Program-made: the position numbers and the translations under genes
Shown: positions 25,648-35,136 of the stretch, piece after piece
Numbering within the stretch: position 1 is the first letter of the stretch
Layout: the number at the start of each line of letters is the position of its first letter
The notes under the pieces: model-generated
Database searches by the model: none
What the model was told of the DNA's origin: nothing
Seen by the model: the letters and a program-made list of their open reading frames with translations, nothing else
NCBI RefSeq assembly: GCF_013009345.1
Contig: NZ_JABELE010000015.1
Span: 1-64,000, forward strand
Origin: Acinetobacter geminorum
GTDB lineage: Bacteria > Pseudomonadota > Gammaproteobacteria > Pseudomonadales > Moraxellaceae
DNA length: 64,000 nt
Direction: 5' to 3'

Positions 25648-27036
25648 ATGAACGCTTTAACCGCTCTATCACCATTAGATGGACGTTATGCCAGCAAATG
25701 TGATGCGCTACGCCCTTTTCTTTCTGAGTTTGGTTTAATCCATGCTCGTGTCACTGTAGAAGTGCGTTGGTTACAAGCACTTTCTAACCGTCCAGAAATT
25801 GTTGAAGTTGCACCTTTTTCAAACGAAACAAATGCAGCTTTAGATGCAATTGTTAGCAACTTCTCTGAAGAAGATGCGAACCGGATTAAAGAGATTGAAC
25901 GTACGACTAACCATGACGTTAAAGCAGTTGAGTATTTCTTAAAAGAGAAGATCGCTGGTATCGCTGAATTGCAAAATGCGGGTGAATTCATTCACTTTGC
26001 ATGTACTTCAGAAGACATCAACAACTTGTCTCACGCGCTTATGCTTAAAAATGGTCGTGAAGTTTTAGTATCAAGCATGAAGCAAATCCTTAATGCGATC
26101 TCTGCTTTGGCAACGACTCACGCTGAACAACCTATGTTGTCTCGTACACACGGTCAAACTGCCAGCCCAACAACTTTGGGTAAAGAAATGGCGAATGTGG
26201 CATACCGTTTAGCTCGTCAAATCAAACAATTTGAAAATGTTGAATTGCTGGGCAAAATCAATGGTGCTGTAGGTAACTACAATGCTCACCTTTCTGCTTA
26301 TCCAGATGTTGATTGGGCTGCTCACGCACAAGCTTTTGTTGAATCTTTAGGTTTAACATTCAACCCTTATACAACTCAAATCGAACCACATGATTACATG
26401 GCAGAGTTGTTTGATGCGTTACGTCGTTTTAATACGATTTTAATCGACTTTAACCGTGACGTATGGGGTTACATCTCTCTAGGTTACTTCAAACAAAAAT
26501 TGAAAGAAGGCGAAGTTGGTTCATCAACTATGCCACACAAAGTTAACCCAATTGACTTTGAAAACTCTGAAGGTAACTTAGGTATTGCAAATGCAGTATT
26601 GACTCACTTAGGTGAAAAATTACCAATTTCACGCTGGCAGCGTGACTTAACTGACTCAACTGTATTACGTAATATGGGTGTTGGTTTTGCGCAAAGCTTA
26701 ATTGCTTTCGATGCGTGCTTAAAAGGTGTTGGTAAACTTGAGTTAAATGCAAACCGTTTAAATGAAGATTTAGACCAAGCTCAAGAAGTTTTAGCTGAAC
26801 CAATTCAAACGGTAATGCGTCGCTACAACATTGAAAAACCATATGAAAAACTAAAAGCATTAACTCGTGGTCAAGCAATGACTCGTGACATGATGGTTAA
26901 TTTCGTAAATGGTGATGAACTCGCTCAAGTACCAAGCGAAGAACGTGCGCGTTTAGCTGAACTTACGCCTGCAACTTACACAGGTAATGCAGCCGAACAA
27001 GCGAAACAAATTAACGATTTAATTAGCAAAATCTAA
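25648..27036 (+). CDS. purB: Adenylosuccinate lyase
   Basis: A 462-residue enzyme of purine synthesis that cleaves SAICAR and adenylosuccinate to release fumarate. The superfamily signature GSSTMPHKVNPIDFENSEG is intact, as are TSEDINNLSHALM and SRTHGQTASPTT with the catalytic histidine. The length equals E. coli PurB (456). AAGGA precedes ATG at good spacing. It is 55 bases downstream of hflD, with its own terminator after the stop. Confidence 0.98.
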   Translation: MNALTALSPLDGRYASKCDALRPFLSEFGLIHARVTVEVRWLQALSNRPEIVEVAPFSNETNAALDAIVSNFSEEDANRIKEIERTTNHDVKAVEYFLKEKIAGIAELQNAGEFIHFACTSEDINNLSHALMLKNGREVLVSSMKQILNAISALATTHAEQPMLSRTHGQTASPTTLGKEMANVAYRLARQIKQFENVELLGKINGAVGNYNAHLSAYPDVDWAAHAQAFVESLGLTFNPYTTQIEPHDYMAELFDALRRFNTILIDFNRDVWGYISLGYFKQKLKEGEVGSSTMPHKVNPIDFENSEGNLGIANAVLTHLGEKLPISRWQRDLTDSTVLRNMGVGFAQSLIAFDACLKGVGKLELNANRLNEDLDQAQEVLAEPIQTVMRRYNIEKPYEKLKALTRGQAMTRDMMVNFVNGDELAQVPSEERARLAELTPATYTGNAAEQAKQINDLISKI

Positions 27037-27049
27037 TTAAAAAGTTTAC

Positions 27050-27081
27050 AAAAAGCGGAGCTTAGGCTTCGCTTTTTTATT
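27050..27081 (+). terminator. Terminator of purB
   Basis: The imperfect stem AAGCGGAGC/GCTTCGCTT is followed by six T residues. Confidence 0.82.
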
Positions 27082-27115
27082 ACACTGATATAAATCACAA
27101 TAAAGTCTTTATAAA

Positions 27116-27754
27116 ATGATCGAAAAACAATTCAAACTTAAACACTATATTGCTCTTGGCTTGCTTTTGATTGCGATTGTCATTTCAGCTATTCACCCTA
27201 TTGAATTTGAAGCATATTTACTTCATCAAGCGGGCACAGTGTTTATGTTGATTTTGCTCTTTGTTATTTTTAAGAAGATTGGACTCGATTTTTTAAGTTT
27301 TATTTTCTATTTACTGTTTTTACTCATCCATATTGTTGGTGCGCATTATCTGTATTCATATGTTCCATACAATGATTGGATACAACAAGCATTCAATTTT
27401 AATTTAGATCAATACATGGGTTGGTCCCGTAATATGTATGATCGTTTGGTTCATCTTGCCTATGGTATTTGTCTCTACCCTCTTACTTATCGCGTGTTTC
27501 AGGTGTGGTTACCATCAGTAAAGCCATTCAGTCTATTTTTGCTAGTGGTTCAATTTGTAATGGCTTCAAGTGTTTTATATGAACTTATTGAGTGGGCAAT
27601 TGCTATTGGACTATCTCCGGAAGAAGCCGAAAATTATAATGGGCAACAAGGCGATATGTGGGATGCCCATAAAGATATGCTGTTAGCGACCATTGGTGCA
27701 ATTTTCTATGGACTTCTTGCACTCATGATTCCATCTAAAACAAATAACTCATAA
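27116..27754 (+). CDS. YjdF/DUF2238-type membrane protein
   Basis: A 212-residue protein with five to six membrane segments. The family motifs lie near the ends: NMYDRLVHLAYG in the middle, then ELIEWAIA and NYNGQQGDMWDAHKDMLLA near residue 185. These match the DUF2238 (YjdF) family, whose function is unknown. It stands between two strong terminators and is probably a single-gene unit. Confidence 0.82.
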   Translation: MIEKQFKLKHYIALGLLLIAIVISAIHPIEFEAYLLHQAGTVFMLILLFVIFKKIGLDFLSFIFYLLFLLIHIVGAHYLYSYVPYNDWIQQAFNFNLDQYMGWSRNMYDRLVHLAYGICLYPLTYRVFQVWLPSVKPFSLFLLVVQFVMASSVLYELIEWAIAIGLSPEEAENYNGQQGDMWDAHKDMLLATIGAIFYGLLALMIPSKTNNS

Positions 27755-27756
27755 AT

Positions 27757-27786
27757 AAAAAAGCGCTCAATGAGCGCTTTTTTTTA
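27757..27786. terminator. Bidirectional terminator, YjdF-like gene / BLP2-like gene
   Basis: AAAGCGCTCA-TGAGCGCTTT is flanked by A and T runs, between convergent genes. Confidence 0.92.
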
Positions 27787-27794
27787 AGATCACT

Positions 27795-29984
27795 TTAGAC
27801 AACAGGATAGGTTTGTTCTAAAAGGCTTTGTAAAACCGAAGAAGTCGTATCAGGTAAAACATGCTCAAGATTGGCAGTAATATTACTAGCATTCGTAGTT
27901 ATATCACTCTGATCATTTACCTGAGTAGGCTTTAATGCCGCTGAAGATAAAAGAGCTTCAATTGGGTCAGGTTCACTAGACGTAGAGCTTTTTAACAAAT
28001 CATCTAATGGCACAGATTTCTGCTCTTGGCTATCCGTTTCATTTGTTGTGCTTTGTACTAACTTTAATGTATTTAACCCAACACTATCAGCAACAGATAC
28101 AGTTTCTGTATGAGCAGTATCAACAGCTACCTCACTTAAACTGGCAGCCTTTGGAGCGACCACATAAAACGTAAATGGTGAACTCACTTCACTTGTAAGG
28201 CCTGCTGCATCTGTTTGAGTTAAAGTAATAGTATGTTTACCAATTGCTAAGTCTTTATCGAGCGTAAAGCTCCATGATCGACTACTACTTACATTTACAA
28301 TCCCAATAGCAACACCATTATCATAAATGGTTAAAGTTGCATTTGCCTCACCTGAGCCTGTGAGCTTTGGTCTTGCATCGTCAGTTTCTGAACCAGCAGT
28401 AATCGCACCTTTTAGAGCACCAACATCATCATCCACACTGTTTAAAACAGGTTTTGCAGGCGGGGTTGTGTCCTTAGTACCAATAATATCAAGAACCTCA
28501 GATTTATTGCCTGCACTATCAATCGCCGAAACTGAAGCATGTTTGTTATCAGTTAAAGCAGGCGAAATCGTAATTGTAAATTTTCCATTTGCATCTGCCG
28601 TTCCCGTACCAATGACCTTACCTGTCGTATCTTTGATTTCAACTTTTGCATTTGCTTCGGTTGTACCTGTTACGGTTGTACCATCAGTATTAATCTGAGC
28701 AACAGGCTTCTCAGGTGCAATAGAGTCATAACTTGGAGAAACTTCTAAAGGTTTAGATGTATTACCGGCTGCATCTTCAACAACAACTGTTGCCTTTTGT
28801 GACTCTTTTAATGCAGGCGAAAGCGTGATTTGAAACTCACCTTGTGCGTTTGCAGTACCAGTTCCAATCACTTTACCATCAGCATCTTTTATCTGAACTT
28901 TTGCATTAGGCTCAGTTTGTCCTTCAACTGTGGTACCTTCTTTATTGACTTCAACTAAAGGAACATCCGGAGCGAAAGTATCTTTTCCAGCAACGATTTT
29001 ACTTGGCTCAGATTTATTGCCTACAGCATCTTCAGCGACAACTTTTCCTCCGGCGTCACTCGTCAATGGAGGAGTAAGCTTTAAAGAAAAAATACCATCT
29101 TTATTCGCAGTTACAGTGCCTAATACGTTACCACCAGCATCATAAACAGTAATTTTTGCATTTGCTTCAGCTTTACCTGTTACCAATGAACCATCATCAC
29201 TCAGCTGAGCTTGGGGAGCATCTGGAGCAATTGTGTCTTTACTACCAGTCACAACACCAGCTTTAGACATATTGCCAGCAGCATCCTCAGCAAAAACATT
29301 TAATTTATTTCCATTTGCTAAAGGCTTATCGAGTTTAATTGTAAAATTACCACTCGCATCTGCCAAACCCGTTGCGACTGTATTTCCAGCAGCATCTTTA
29401 AGATAAATTTTTGCATTTGCTTCTGCTTTACCATTAACCGTAACAGTATCATCAGCAACAGTAGCAGTCGGTGCAGCAGGAACTAAGATATCTACTGGTC
29501 CTGAAGAGTCATCTTTGTCATCGTTATCAAAAGCCCAAAGATATAAACCTTCAGCAGCTAAAACCGCCAAACCAGCTTTTAGCACGTTACCCATCGAAAA
29601 AGTTGGGGAATCATCAACCGCCATTGTCGAAGCTGGTTGGCTCGTACTCGTATAGGCTAAATCTGTGACATGGTTTAAACCTGTATAGTCGATCACCTTA
29701 CCTTGAGCATCAAATTGTGCCTCAACAAATTTTCCATGCTCAGTCGGAAGAACAAGTGAATGTTCTGTTGTATTCGTTACTTCATTAAAGAAATTTTCTA
29801 AGAAAATGGTCTCTCCATTTTTTAAATGGACGACTAGACTTCCACCTTGTTTTTCCACCGATGCTATATCTTTTTGACTTACGCCAATTTGAATAATAGA
29901 AGGTTTACTTAACACGACCTTATTGAGCTGACCATCTTGCAGAACGTCCAAACCCTCTTTGGATGCTACAATTATTCTTGTCAT
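27795..29984 (-). CDS. Bap-like surface protein, BLP2 type, with Ig-like repeats
   Basis: A 729-residue protein. The N-terminal 150 residues match the BapA/Bap prefix domain (MTRIIVASKEGLDVL, then FLENFF), followed by a short acidic linker. Four tandem Ig-like repeats of about 85 residues follow (about 169-254, 255-339, 340-424, 425-509), each ending in a KDTIAP-like string, then a fifth, divergent one (510-610). A Ser/Thr/Asp-rich C-terminal region of about 120 residues completes it. Size and layout fit BLP2, the short Bap-like protein described in Acinetobacter biofilm work. No classical signal peptide is seen; the Bap family uses type I secretion, but no such genes are nearby. Ig repeat number often varies by strain. 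Confidence 0.75.
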   Translation of the reverse strand: MTRIIVASKEGLDVLQDGQLNKVVLSKPSIIQIGVSQKDIASVEKQGGSLVVHLKNGETIFLENFFNEVTNTTEHSLVLPTEHGKFVEAQFDAQGKVIDYTGLNHVTDLAYTSTSQPASTMAVDDSPTFSMGNVLKAGLAVLAAEGLYLWAFDNDDKDDSSGPVDILVPAAPTATVADDTVTVNGKAEANAKIYLKDAAGNTVATGLADASGNFTIKLDKPLANGNKLNVFAEDAAGNMSKAGVVTGSKDTIAPDAPQAQLSDDGSLVTGKAEANAKITVYDAGGNVLGTVTANKDGIFSLKLTPPLTSDAGGKVVAEDAVGNKSEPSKIVAGKDTFAPDVPLVEVNKEGTTVEGQTEPNAKVQIKDADGKVIGTGTANAQGEFQITLSPALKESQKATVVVEDAAGNTSKPLEVSPSYDSIAPEKPVAQINTDGTTVTGTTEANAKVEIKDTTGKVIGTGTADANGKFTITISPALTDNKHASVSAIDSAGNKSEVLDIIGTKDTTPPAKPVLNSVDDDVGALKGAITAGSETDDARPKLTGSGEANATLTIYDNGVAIGIVNVSSSRSWSFTLDKDLAIGKHTITLTQTDAAGLTSEVSSPFTFYVVAPKAASLSEVAVDTAHTETVSVADSVGLNTLKLVQSTTNETDSQEQKSVPLDDLLKSSTSSEPDPIEALLSSAALKPTQVNDQSDITTNASNITANLEHVLPDTTSSVLQSLLEQTYPVV

Positions 29985-30183
29985 TATTTCCTGTCCTAAA
30001 TTTCAGTTATATTTTTAAATGTCTAACTTTTTAAATGGTTCATCTAAAAGCTATTTTATTGCTGTTTAAAATATCAAAACCATGTGTTTATCACAATTCA
30101 AAAAGCATATTTATCAATAATTATTTTTTACTTTCTATTAAAAATCTAAGCGTATTTAATAAGACAACTTTGAATATTATCTT
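29985..30183. other. A+T-rich region upstream of the BLP2-like gene
   Basis: No gene is credible here. It should hold the promoter of the minus-strand BLP2-like gene, but the uniform A+T richness prevents choosing -35/-10 boxes. Confidence 0.4.
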
Positions 30184-30212
30184 TATAAAAAAACCAGCAT
30201 TTAAGCTGGTCC
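30184..30212 (-). terminator. Terminator of sohB
   Basis: ACCAGC-ATTTAA-GCTGGT is followed on the minus strand by seven T residues. Confidence 0.88.
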
Positions 30213-30237
30213 TTTATAACATTTGAATTAGATAAAC

Positions 30238-31200
30238 TTATAGTTTTGGATCACGTACCTGCACAAGCGTCGTGTTCGCTTTTGCTAGGCTTTCCATTAC
30301 CTTGTTCATGACAGTAGGGATCAAACTATCTGCCATTTGCGCTGCCTGTAAACCCAGCTTTTCACCTAAGGTCGCTTTCTTACGTGTATTAATGACATAC
30401 ACATCATGTTGTGGCAATAAAGCTAATAAATACTCATCAGATGTTTGCAGTTTATCAACAAGGTTAAGATCTAGAGCATCTTCACCATACCAATGCTCAC
30501 CTGTAGCCACTTTATCAACATTAAGCTGTGGACGGTACTTTTCTACAAAGTGCTTAAATAAGACATGAGTTTGTTGCAGCTCTTCTTCAAACTTCGCTTT
30601 ACCTTCAGGCGTATTTTCACCAAACATGGTTACAGTACGCTTATATTGCCCTGCTGTGTAAAGCTCAAAATCCACATTGTGTTCTTTTAAAAGGCGATTA
30701 AAGTTTGGAACTTGAGCAACTACACCTATTGAACCAACAATAGCAAACGGCGCTGCAATAATTTCATTTGCAATACATGCCATCATATAGCCGCCACTCG
30801 CAGCGACTTTATCTACGCAGATAGTTACATGAAAACCAGCATCACGCAAACGCACCAACTGAGCTGCTGCCAGACCATACCCATGGACCATACCACCTGG
30901 GCTTTCGAGACGAACTACAATACGGTCACGTCCTGCTTTAGCAGTTGCTAAAATCAGAGTAATTTCTTCACGCAAGTTTTCAACTGCCGAAGCTTGAATA
31001 TCACCCTTGAAATCTAAAACAAAAATTTTCTGATTATTTTTACGGCGAATTTTAGCTTCTTTAGCAAGTTGTTGAGCTAATTGTAAAAGTTCTAAACGGC
31101 TTGCCGTAGTTTGTGCAATTTTTTTTCTCTGTTCATTTACACGTGCATTTAAATGACTAACACGTATTTCTGCAGGGAGTTTAGGCAAATGGAATAACAT
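30238..31200 (-). CDS. sohB: S49 family peptidase SohB-like
   Basis: A 320-residue serine peptidase of the SppA/SohB family. The nucleophile serine lies in KVAASGGYMMACIA (about residue 140) and the general-base lysine in TAGQYKRTVTMFGENT (about residue 190), the expected Ser-Lys dyad. Unlike E. coli SohB there is no obvious N-terminal membrane segment: the first 55 residues are basic and polar. Flanked by its own terminator; pstB terminates upstream. Confidence 0.88.
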   Translation of the reverse strand: MLFHLPKLPAEIRVSHLNARVNEQRKKIAQTTASRLELLQLAQQLAKEAKIRRKNNQKIFVLDFKGDIQASAVENLREEITLILATAKAGRDRIVVRLESPGGMVHGYGLAAAQLVRLRDAGFHVTICVDKVAASGGYMMACIANEIIAAPFAIVGSIGVVAQVPNFNRLLKEHNVDFELYTAGQYKRTVTMFGENTPEGKAKFEEELQQTHVLFKHFVEKYRPQLNVDKVATGEHWYGEDALDLNLVDKLQTSDEYLLALLPQHDVYVINTRKKATLGEKLGLQAAQMADSLIPTVMNKVMESLAKANTTLVQVRDPKL

Positions 31201-31303
31201 AAAATTCTAAGCTCATAAGTTATCTTTTATAGCCTTAAGATGTGGTCCTTTTGGTTAAAATTCAATAGCGTTTTTGCAAAATAGAGTCATTTTCATTTAT
31301 AAA

Positions 31304-31336
31304 ATAAAAAAAGAGCACATGGCTCTTTTTCTTTTA
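31304..31336 (-). terminator. Terminator of the pst operon
   Basis: AGAGC-ACATG-GCTCT has A/T runs on both sides, immediately after pstB. Confidence 0.8.
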
Positions 31337-31347
31337 TTGATTATTAA

Positions 31348-32250
31348 TCAACCGAAGCGTCCAGTAATATACGCTTCTGTTAACTGATGGTCAGGTTGAG
31401 TGAAGACTTTTTCAGTTGAGTTAACTTCAATCAAATCACCTAAATGGAAATAAGCAGTACGATCAGAAACACGTGCAGCTTGTTGCATTGAGTGAGTCAC
31501 AATCACAATTGTGAATTGATTAGACAACTCAGAAATGAGTTCTTCTACTTTTGCTGTTGCAATTGGATCGAGTGCAGAACACGGTTCGTCCATTAAAATC
31601 ACTTCAGGGCTAACAGCAATGGTACGAGCAATACATAAACGCTGTTGCTGACCACCTGATAAGCCTGTACCCGGCTGGTTCAAACGGTCCTTAACCTCGT
31701 CCCACAAACCAGCTTTACGTAAGCTGTTTTCAACAATTTCCTCTAGATCGTACTTATCACGTGCTAAACCATGAAGTTTTGGGCCATAAGCCACGTTGTC
31801 AAAAATAGATTTAGGGAATGGGTTTGGCTTTTGGAACACCATACCAACCTGAGCACGCAACAATACAACGTCTAGATTTGGGTCATAAATATTGTGATTA
31901 TCGAGTGTAATTTTACCTGTTACACGGCAACCATCAATGGTGTCATTCATACGGTTTAAAGTACGAAGAAAGGTCGATTTACCACAACCTGATGGGCCAA
32001 TAAACGCGATCACTTCGTTTTGGTAAATATCTAGATCAATACCTTTAATGGCTTCAAAATCACCATAATAAACATGGGCATCTTGTGCACTAATCTTGAT
32101 TTCAGTTGAGTTCTGCTTTTTTGAAGCGTGTGGTTCAAAATGCGAAACATACGAAGTGCCATGATTCAGCGGTTTATCTGTAAATTGCGATTGTTCAGTA
32201 TTCACTAACTTATCCTTTTCTAAGGAATTCGTAATATCAATAGTATTCAT
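31348..32250 (-). CDS. pstB: Phosphate ABC transporter ATP-binding protein
   Basis: A 300-residue ABC ATPase. Walker A is GPSGCGKST, the signature is LSGGQQQR, and Walker B is VILMDEP, with the PstB-typical FLRTLNRMND and FQKPNPFPKSI. An N-terminal extension of about 45 residues precedes the conserved core. It powers phosphate import through PstC/PstA. It begins 13 bases after pstA and is the last gene of the operon: a terminator follows and phoU, present after pstB in E. coli, is absent. Confidence 0.98.
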   Translation of the reverse strand: MNTIDITNSLEKDKLVNTEQSQFTDKPLNHGTSYVSHFEPHASKKQNSTEIKISAQDAHVYYGDFEAIKGIDLDIYQNEVIAFIGPSGCGKSTFLRTLNRMNDTIDGCRVTGKITLDNHNIYDPNLDVVLLRAQVGMVFQKPNPFPKSIFDNVAYGPKLHGLARDKYDLEEIVENSLRKAGLWDEVKDRLNQPGTGLSGGQQQRLCIARTIAVSPEVILMDEPCSALDPIATAKVEELISELSNQFTIVIVTHSMQQAARVSDRTAYFHLGDLIEVNSTEKVFTQPDHQLTEAYITGRFG

Positions 32251-32263
32251 GATTTATCCTCTA

Positions 32264-33661
32264 TTACCAACGCACTTCGAACTTTTTACGTAACCAAATT
32301 GCAAGACTGTTTAAACCAATCATTAATGCAAGTAGTACGATAATCGCAGCGGCAGTACGGCCTTCGAAGAAGTTACGCAACTCATTACCTTGCCATAAGT
32401 AAACTTGGACAGGTAAAGCAGTGGCTTGATCAAATGGTGTTGTTGGAATACTTGCAACGAATGCACTCATCCCGATTAAAAGTAAAGGTGCTGTTTCACC
32501 AAGTGCATGGGCAACACCAATAATTGCACCTGTCATAATGCCCGGTAATGCCAACGGTAAAACATGGTGGAAAATCGTTTGGAACTTAGAAGCTCCCAAA
32601 CCAAGTGCAGCTTGTCGAATAGAAGGCGGCACAGCTTTTAATGAAGCACGCGTGGTAATGATGACAGTTGGTAGTGTCATTAAGCTTAAAACCAATCCAC
32701 CCACTAGCGGAGCTGATAAAGGTAAATGCATCCAACCAATGAAAATTGCTGCGCCGAGTAAACCAAATACAATTGAAGGAACAGCAGCAAGGTTATTGAT
32801 GTTAACTTCAATAATGTCTGTAAGAACATTTTTTGGAGCAAACTCTTCGAGATAGATTGCGCTGGCAACACCAATTGGGATCGCAATGATGATCACGATG
32901 AGCATCATGAACAATGAACCCATGAATGCACCTGCAAGACCACTAATTGCCGGAGAACTACGAGAGTCAGGATTCTTAAATAAAGTCGTATTAAAGGTAC
33001 TTTCAAGAACACCTTTTGCTTTTAACTCATCGGCAAGCTTACGCACTTCTGGATCAAGTTGTTGCTGATCATCTGGTAATGAACGATCAATATTACCTTT
33101 TAACCAAACATCGACCTTCGCATCACCTAAGAAGGTAATATTTTCTTTTTTACCGATTAATGATGGATCTGCAAAGACCATATCACGCAGGCGATAAGCT
33201 TCCGAGCTTGCATATAAGCTGCTCAGGTAGTCACGTTGTGAGGCAAGTGCAGGATCTTTAGCAATCATTCCATTTACAATGATGCCATCCCAATCCACCA
33301 TACCCATTTTAGTTTGCCAATCAACATAACGTTCTTGGTAATGCGCAGGTGTTTCACCTTGAGTACGTACAGGCACTGGACCTGCATCAATTACTTTAGG
33401 ATCAAAGTAAATTGGAACATTCATACTAGTTTGCCAAAAAGCAGGTAAACCTTTTGCCAAAATACTACCGAACAAGAGAGCAACGAATGCAAGACCAATA
33501 ACGACTGCCGATAAACCCGCAAAACGGAAAGCTTTTTCTTTGCGATGACGTTTAGCCAAAGATTTTTCAATAACCTGTTTACGTCGTTCACGTGTTTCAG
33601 CAGCAGCTTTCGGATCAAATACGTTCTGATCCATAGGAGATGATGTATTTGATGTACTCAT
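32264..33661 (-). CDS. pstA: Phosphate ABC transporter permease PstA
   Basis: A 465-residue membrane protein, much longer than E. coli PstA (296). A cytoplasmic N-terminal extension and one membrane segment (about 45-70) precede a roughly 170-residue soluble region, followed by the permease core (ISGLAGAFMGSLFMMLIVIII onward) with the EAA-like loop ALGLGASKFQTIFHHVLPLA. The start overlaps the pstC stop by four bases. Long PstA variants are common in Acinetobacter/Pseudomonas relatives. Confidence 0.95.
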   Translation of the reverse strand: MSTSNTSSPMDQNVFDPKAAAETRERRKQVIEKSLAKRHRKEKAFRFAGLSAVVIGLAFVALLFGSILAKGLPAFWQTSMNVPIYFDPKVIDAGPVPVRTQGETPAHYQERYVDWQTKMGMVDWDGIIVNGMIAKDPALASQRDYLSSLYASSEAYRLRDMVFADPSLIGKKENITFLGDAKVDVWLKGNIDRSLPDDQQQLDPEVRKLADELKAKGVLESTFNTTLFKNPDSRSSPAISGLAGAFMGSLFMMLIVIIIAIPIGVASAIYLEEFAPKNVLTDIIEVNINNLAAVPSIVFGLLGAAIFIGWMHLPLSAPLVGGLVLSLMTLPTVIITTRASLKAVPPSIRQAALGLGASKFQTIFHHVLPLALPGIMTGAIIGVAHALGETAPLLLIGMSAFVASIPTTPFDQATALPVQVYLWQGNELRNFFEGRTAAAIIVLLALMIGLNSLAIWLRKKFEVRW

Positions 33662-35037
33662 TCGTATTGCTCACGGTATTTACGCACAATGTACAGTGCT
33701 ACAATATTTAATCCCAAGGTAATAACAAATAGTGTTAAACCTAGTGCGAATGCAACCAATGCTTGCGGACTTGAGAAGTCTGTATCTCCAGTCAACTGTT
33801 TTACAATAGTGACTGTCACTGTCGAAACAGCTTCAAATGGATTTGCGTGTAAAAGTGGACTGTTCCCTGCTGCTAAAACCACAATCATGGTTTCCCCAAC
33901 CGCACGAGAGACTGCCAATAAGAAAGCACCTGTAATACCCGGTAAAGCTGCTGGCAATACGACTTGACGAATTGTTTCAGACTTAGTCGCACCCAGTCCT
34001 AAAGAACCGTCACGTAGTGCACGCGGGACTTGAGTAATAATGTCATCAGACAAAGATGACACAAACGGGATAATCATAATTCCCATTACAAAGCCAGCAG
34101 TTAAAGCACTCGTCGCATTAATTTCTAAGCCAATATAAGCACCCGCAGCTTTAAAGAATGGTCCAATAATCATCATGGCAAATACACCATAAACAATTGT
34201 TGGAATACCAGCTAAGACCTCAATTGTCGGTTTTGCCCATGAGCGGAACCATGGTGAAGCATATTCAGCTAAATAAATTGCGATCATTAATCCAACTGGT
34301 ACAGCAACGAGTAGAGCGATACCACTGACCATGAGCGTGCCCCATAGCAATGGTAATAAACCATAACTACCTTCAGCATTGCCAGAAGTACTAAAGCCTG
34401 GGTTCCATTCTGTGCCAAAGAAAAAGTCCATTGGACTTACAAAACGGAAGAAGTGCATTGCTTCGCCAAACATCGACATTACGATACCGATGGTGGTTAA
34501 AATCGCAACACCAGAACATAAAATCAAAGCAACGTTAATGGCACGTTCAACTTGGTTACGAGCACGATATTGTTGGCTGATTTTTTTCTTTGCCCAAACC
34601 AAACCTAATAAAGCAGCACAAATTACAACAGCAAATTTGGCAAAAGAGCCAATCGTTTGAAATTTGGAAAACTGTTGAGCAGCTGCTAATTCGTAAGCTG
34701 CTGGTTTATCACTCACCCCAAAGCCTGAAGCAATTGATTGAACACGATCAACTAATACACTTCTACCCGCTTCATCCAGAGAAGCACTTACAGACGCCGG
34801 AATATTATTAAAAATAATATGATTTAAAATACTTGGTTCAACCAAGTTCCAAATGATCAAAATTAAAAAAGCAGGGATACCGCACCAAAGACCAACCAGT
34901 GCGCCATAATAACCAGGACGAGAATGTAACGTCGCCGAGTTGCTTCCCTTACCTGCTATGTTACGGCTCTTTCTCAGCCCAAGTTGATATGCAATTGCCA
35001 CGAGGGCTAACAACACACCGATAAGTAGCAGATTCAT
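33658..35037 (-). CDS. pstC: Phosphate ABC transporter permease PstC
   Basis: A 459-residue membrane protein. The N-terminal 200 residues carry two to three membrane segments and a soluble loop not found in the shorter enterobacterial form. The core includes YGLLPLLWGTLMVSGIALLV and the EAA-like loop SLGLGATKSETIRQVVLPAAL. It pairs with PstA to form the phosphate channel. It overlaps pstA by four bases and follows pstS after about 100 bases that contain a strong hairpin. Confidence 0.95.
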   Translation of the reverse strand: MNLLLIGVLLALVAIAYQLGLRKSRNIAGKGSNSATLHSRPGYYGALVGLWCGIPAFLILIIWNLVEPSILNHIIFNNIPASVSASLDEAGRSVLVDRVQSIASGFGVSDKPAAYELAAAQQFSKFQTIGSFAKFAVVICAALLGLVWAKKKISQQYRARNQVERAINVALILCSGVAILTTIGIVMSMFGEAMHFFRFVSPMDFFFGTEWNPGFSTSGNAEGSYGLLPLLWGTLMVSGIALLVAVPVGLMIAIYLAEYASPWFRSWAKPTIEVLAGIPTIVYGVFAMMIIGPFFKAAGAYIGLEINATSALTAGFVMGIMIIPFVSSLSDDIITQVPRALRDGSLGLGATKSETIRQVVLPAALPGITGAFLLAVSRAVGETMIVVLAAGNSPLLHANPFEAVSTVTVTIVKQLTGDTDFSSPQALVAFALGLTLFVITLGLNIVALYIVRKYREQYE

Positions 35038-35091
35038 GTACTCTCCACTGTTTTCTCAATTGTCATAATTTGGAAAAACAAGTTAGACAAA

Positions 35092-35123
35092 AAGGCTGAT
35101 GAACTCTTAAGATCACCAGCCTT
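35092..35123 (-). terminator. Intercistronic hairpin between pstS and pstC (possible partial terminator)
   Basis: AAGGCTGATGA (35092-35102) pairs with TCACCAGCCTT (35113-35123) with a single mismatch. The minus strand continues TTTTTGTC. It may terminate part of the transcripts so that PstS is made in excess of the membrane subunits. Confidence 0.7.
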
Positions 35124-35136
35124 CATTCAAACTAAC

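Noticed and set aside
28327..29145. Long reading frames antisense to the BLP2-like gene
   Set aside because: They mirror the repeats of the Ig domains and lack ribosome binding sites; composition follows the sense gene.
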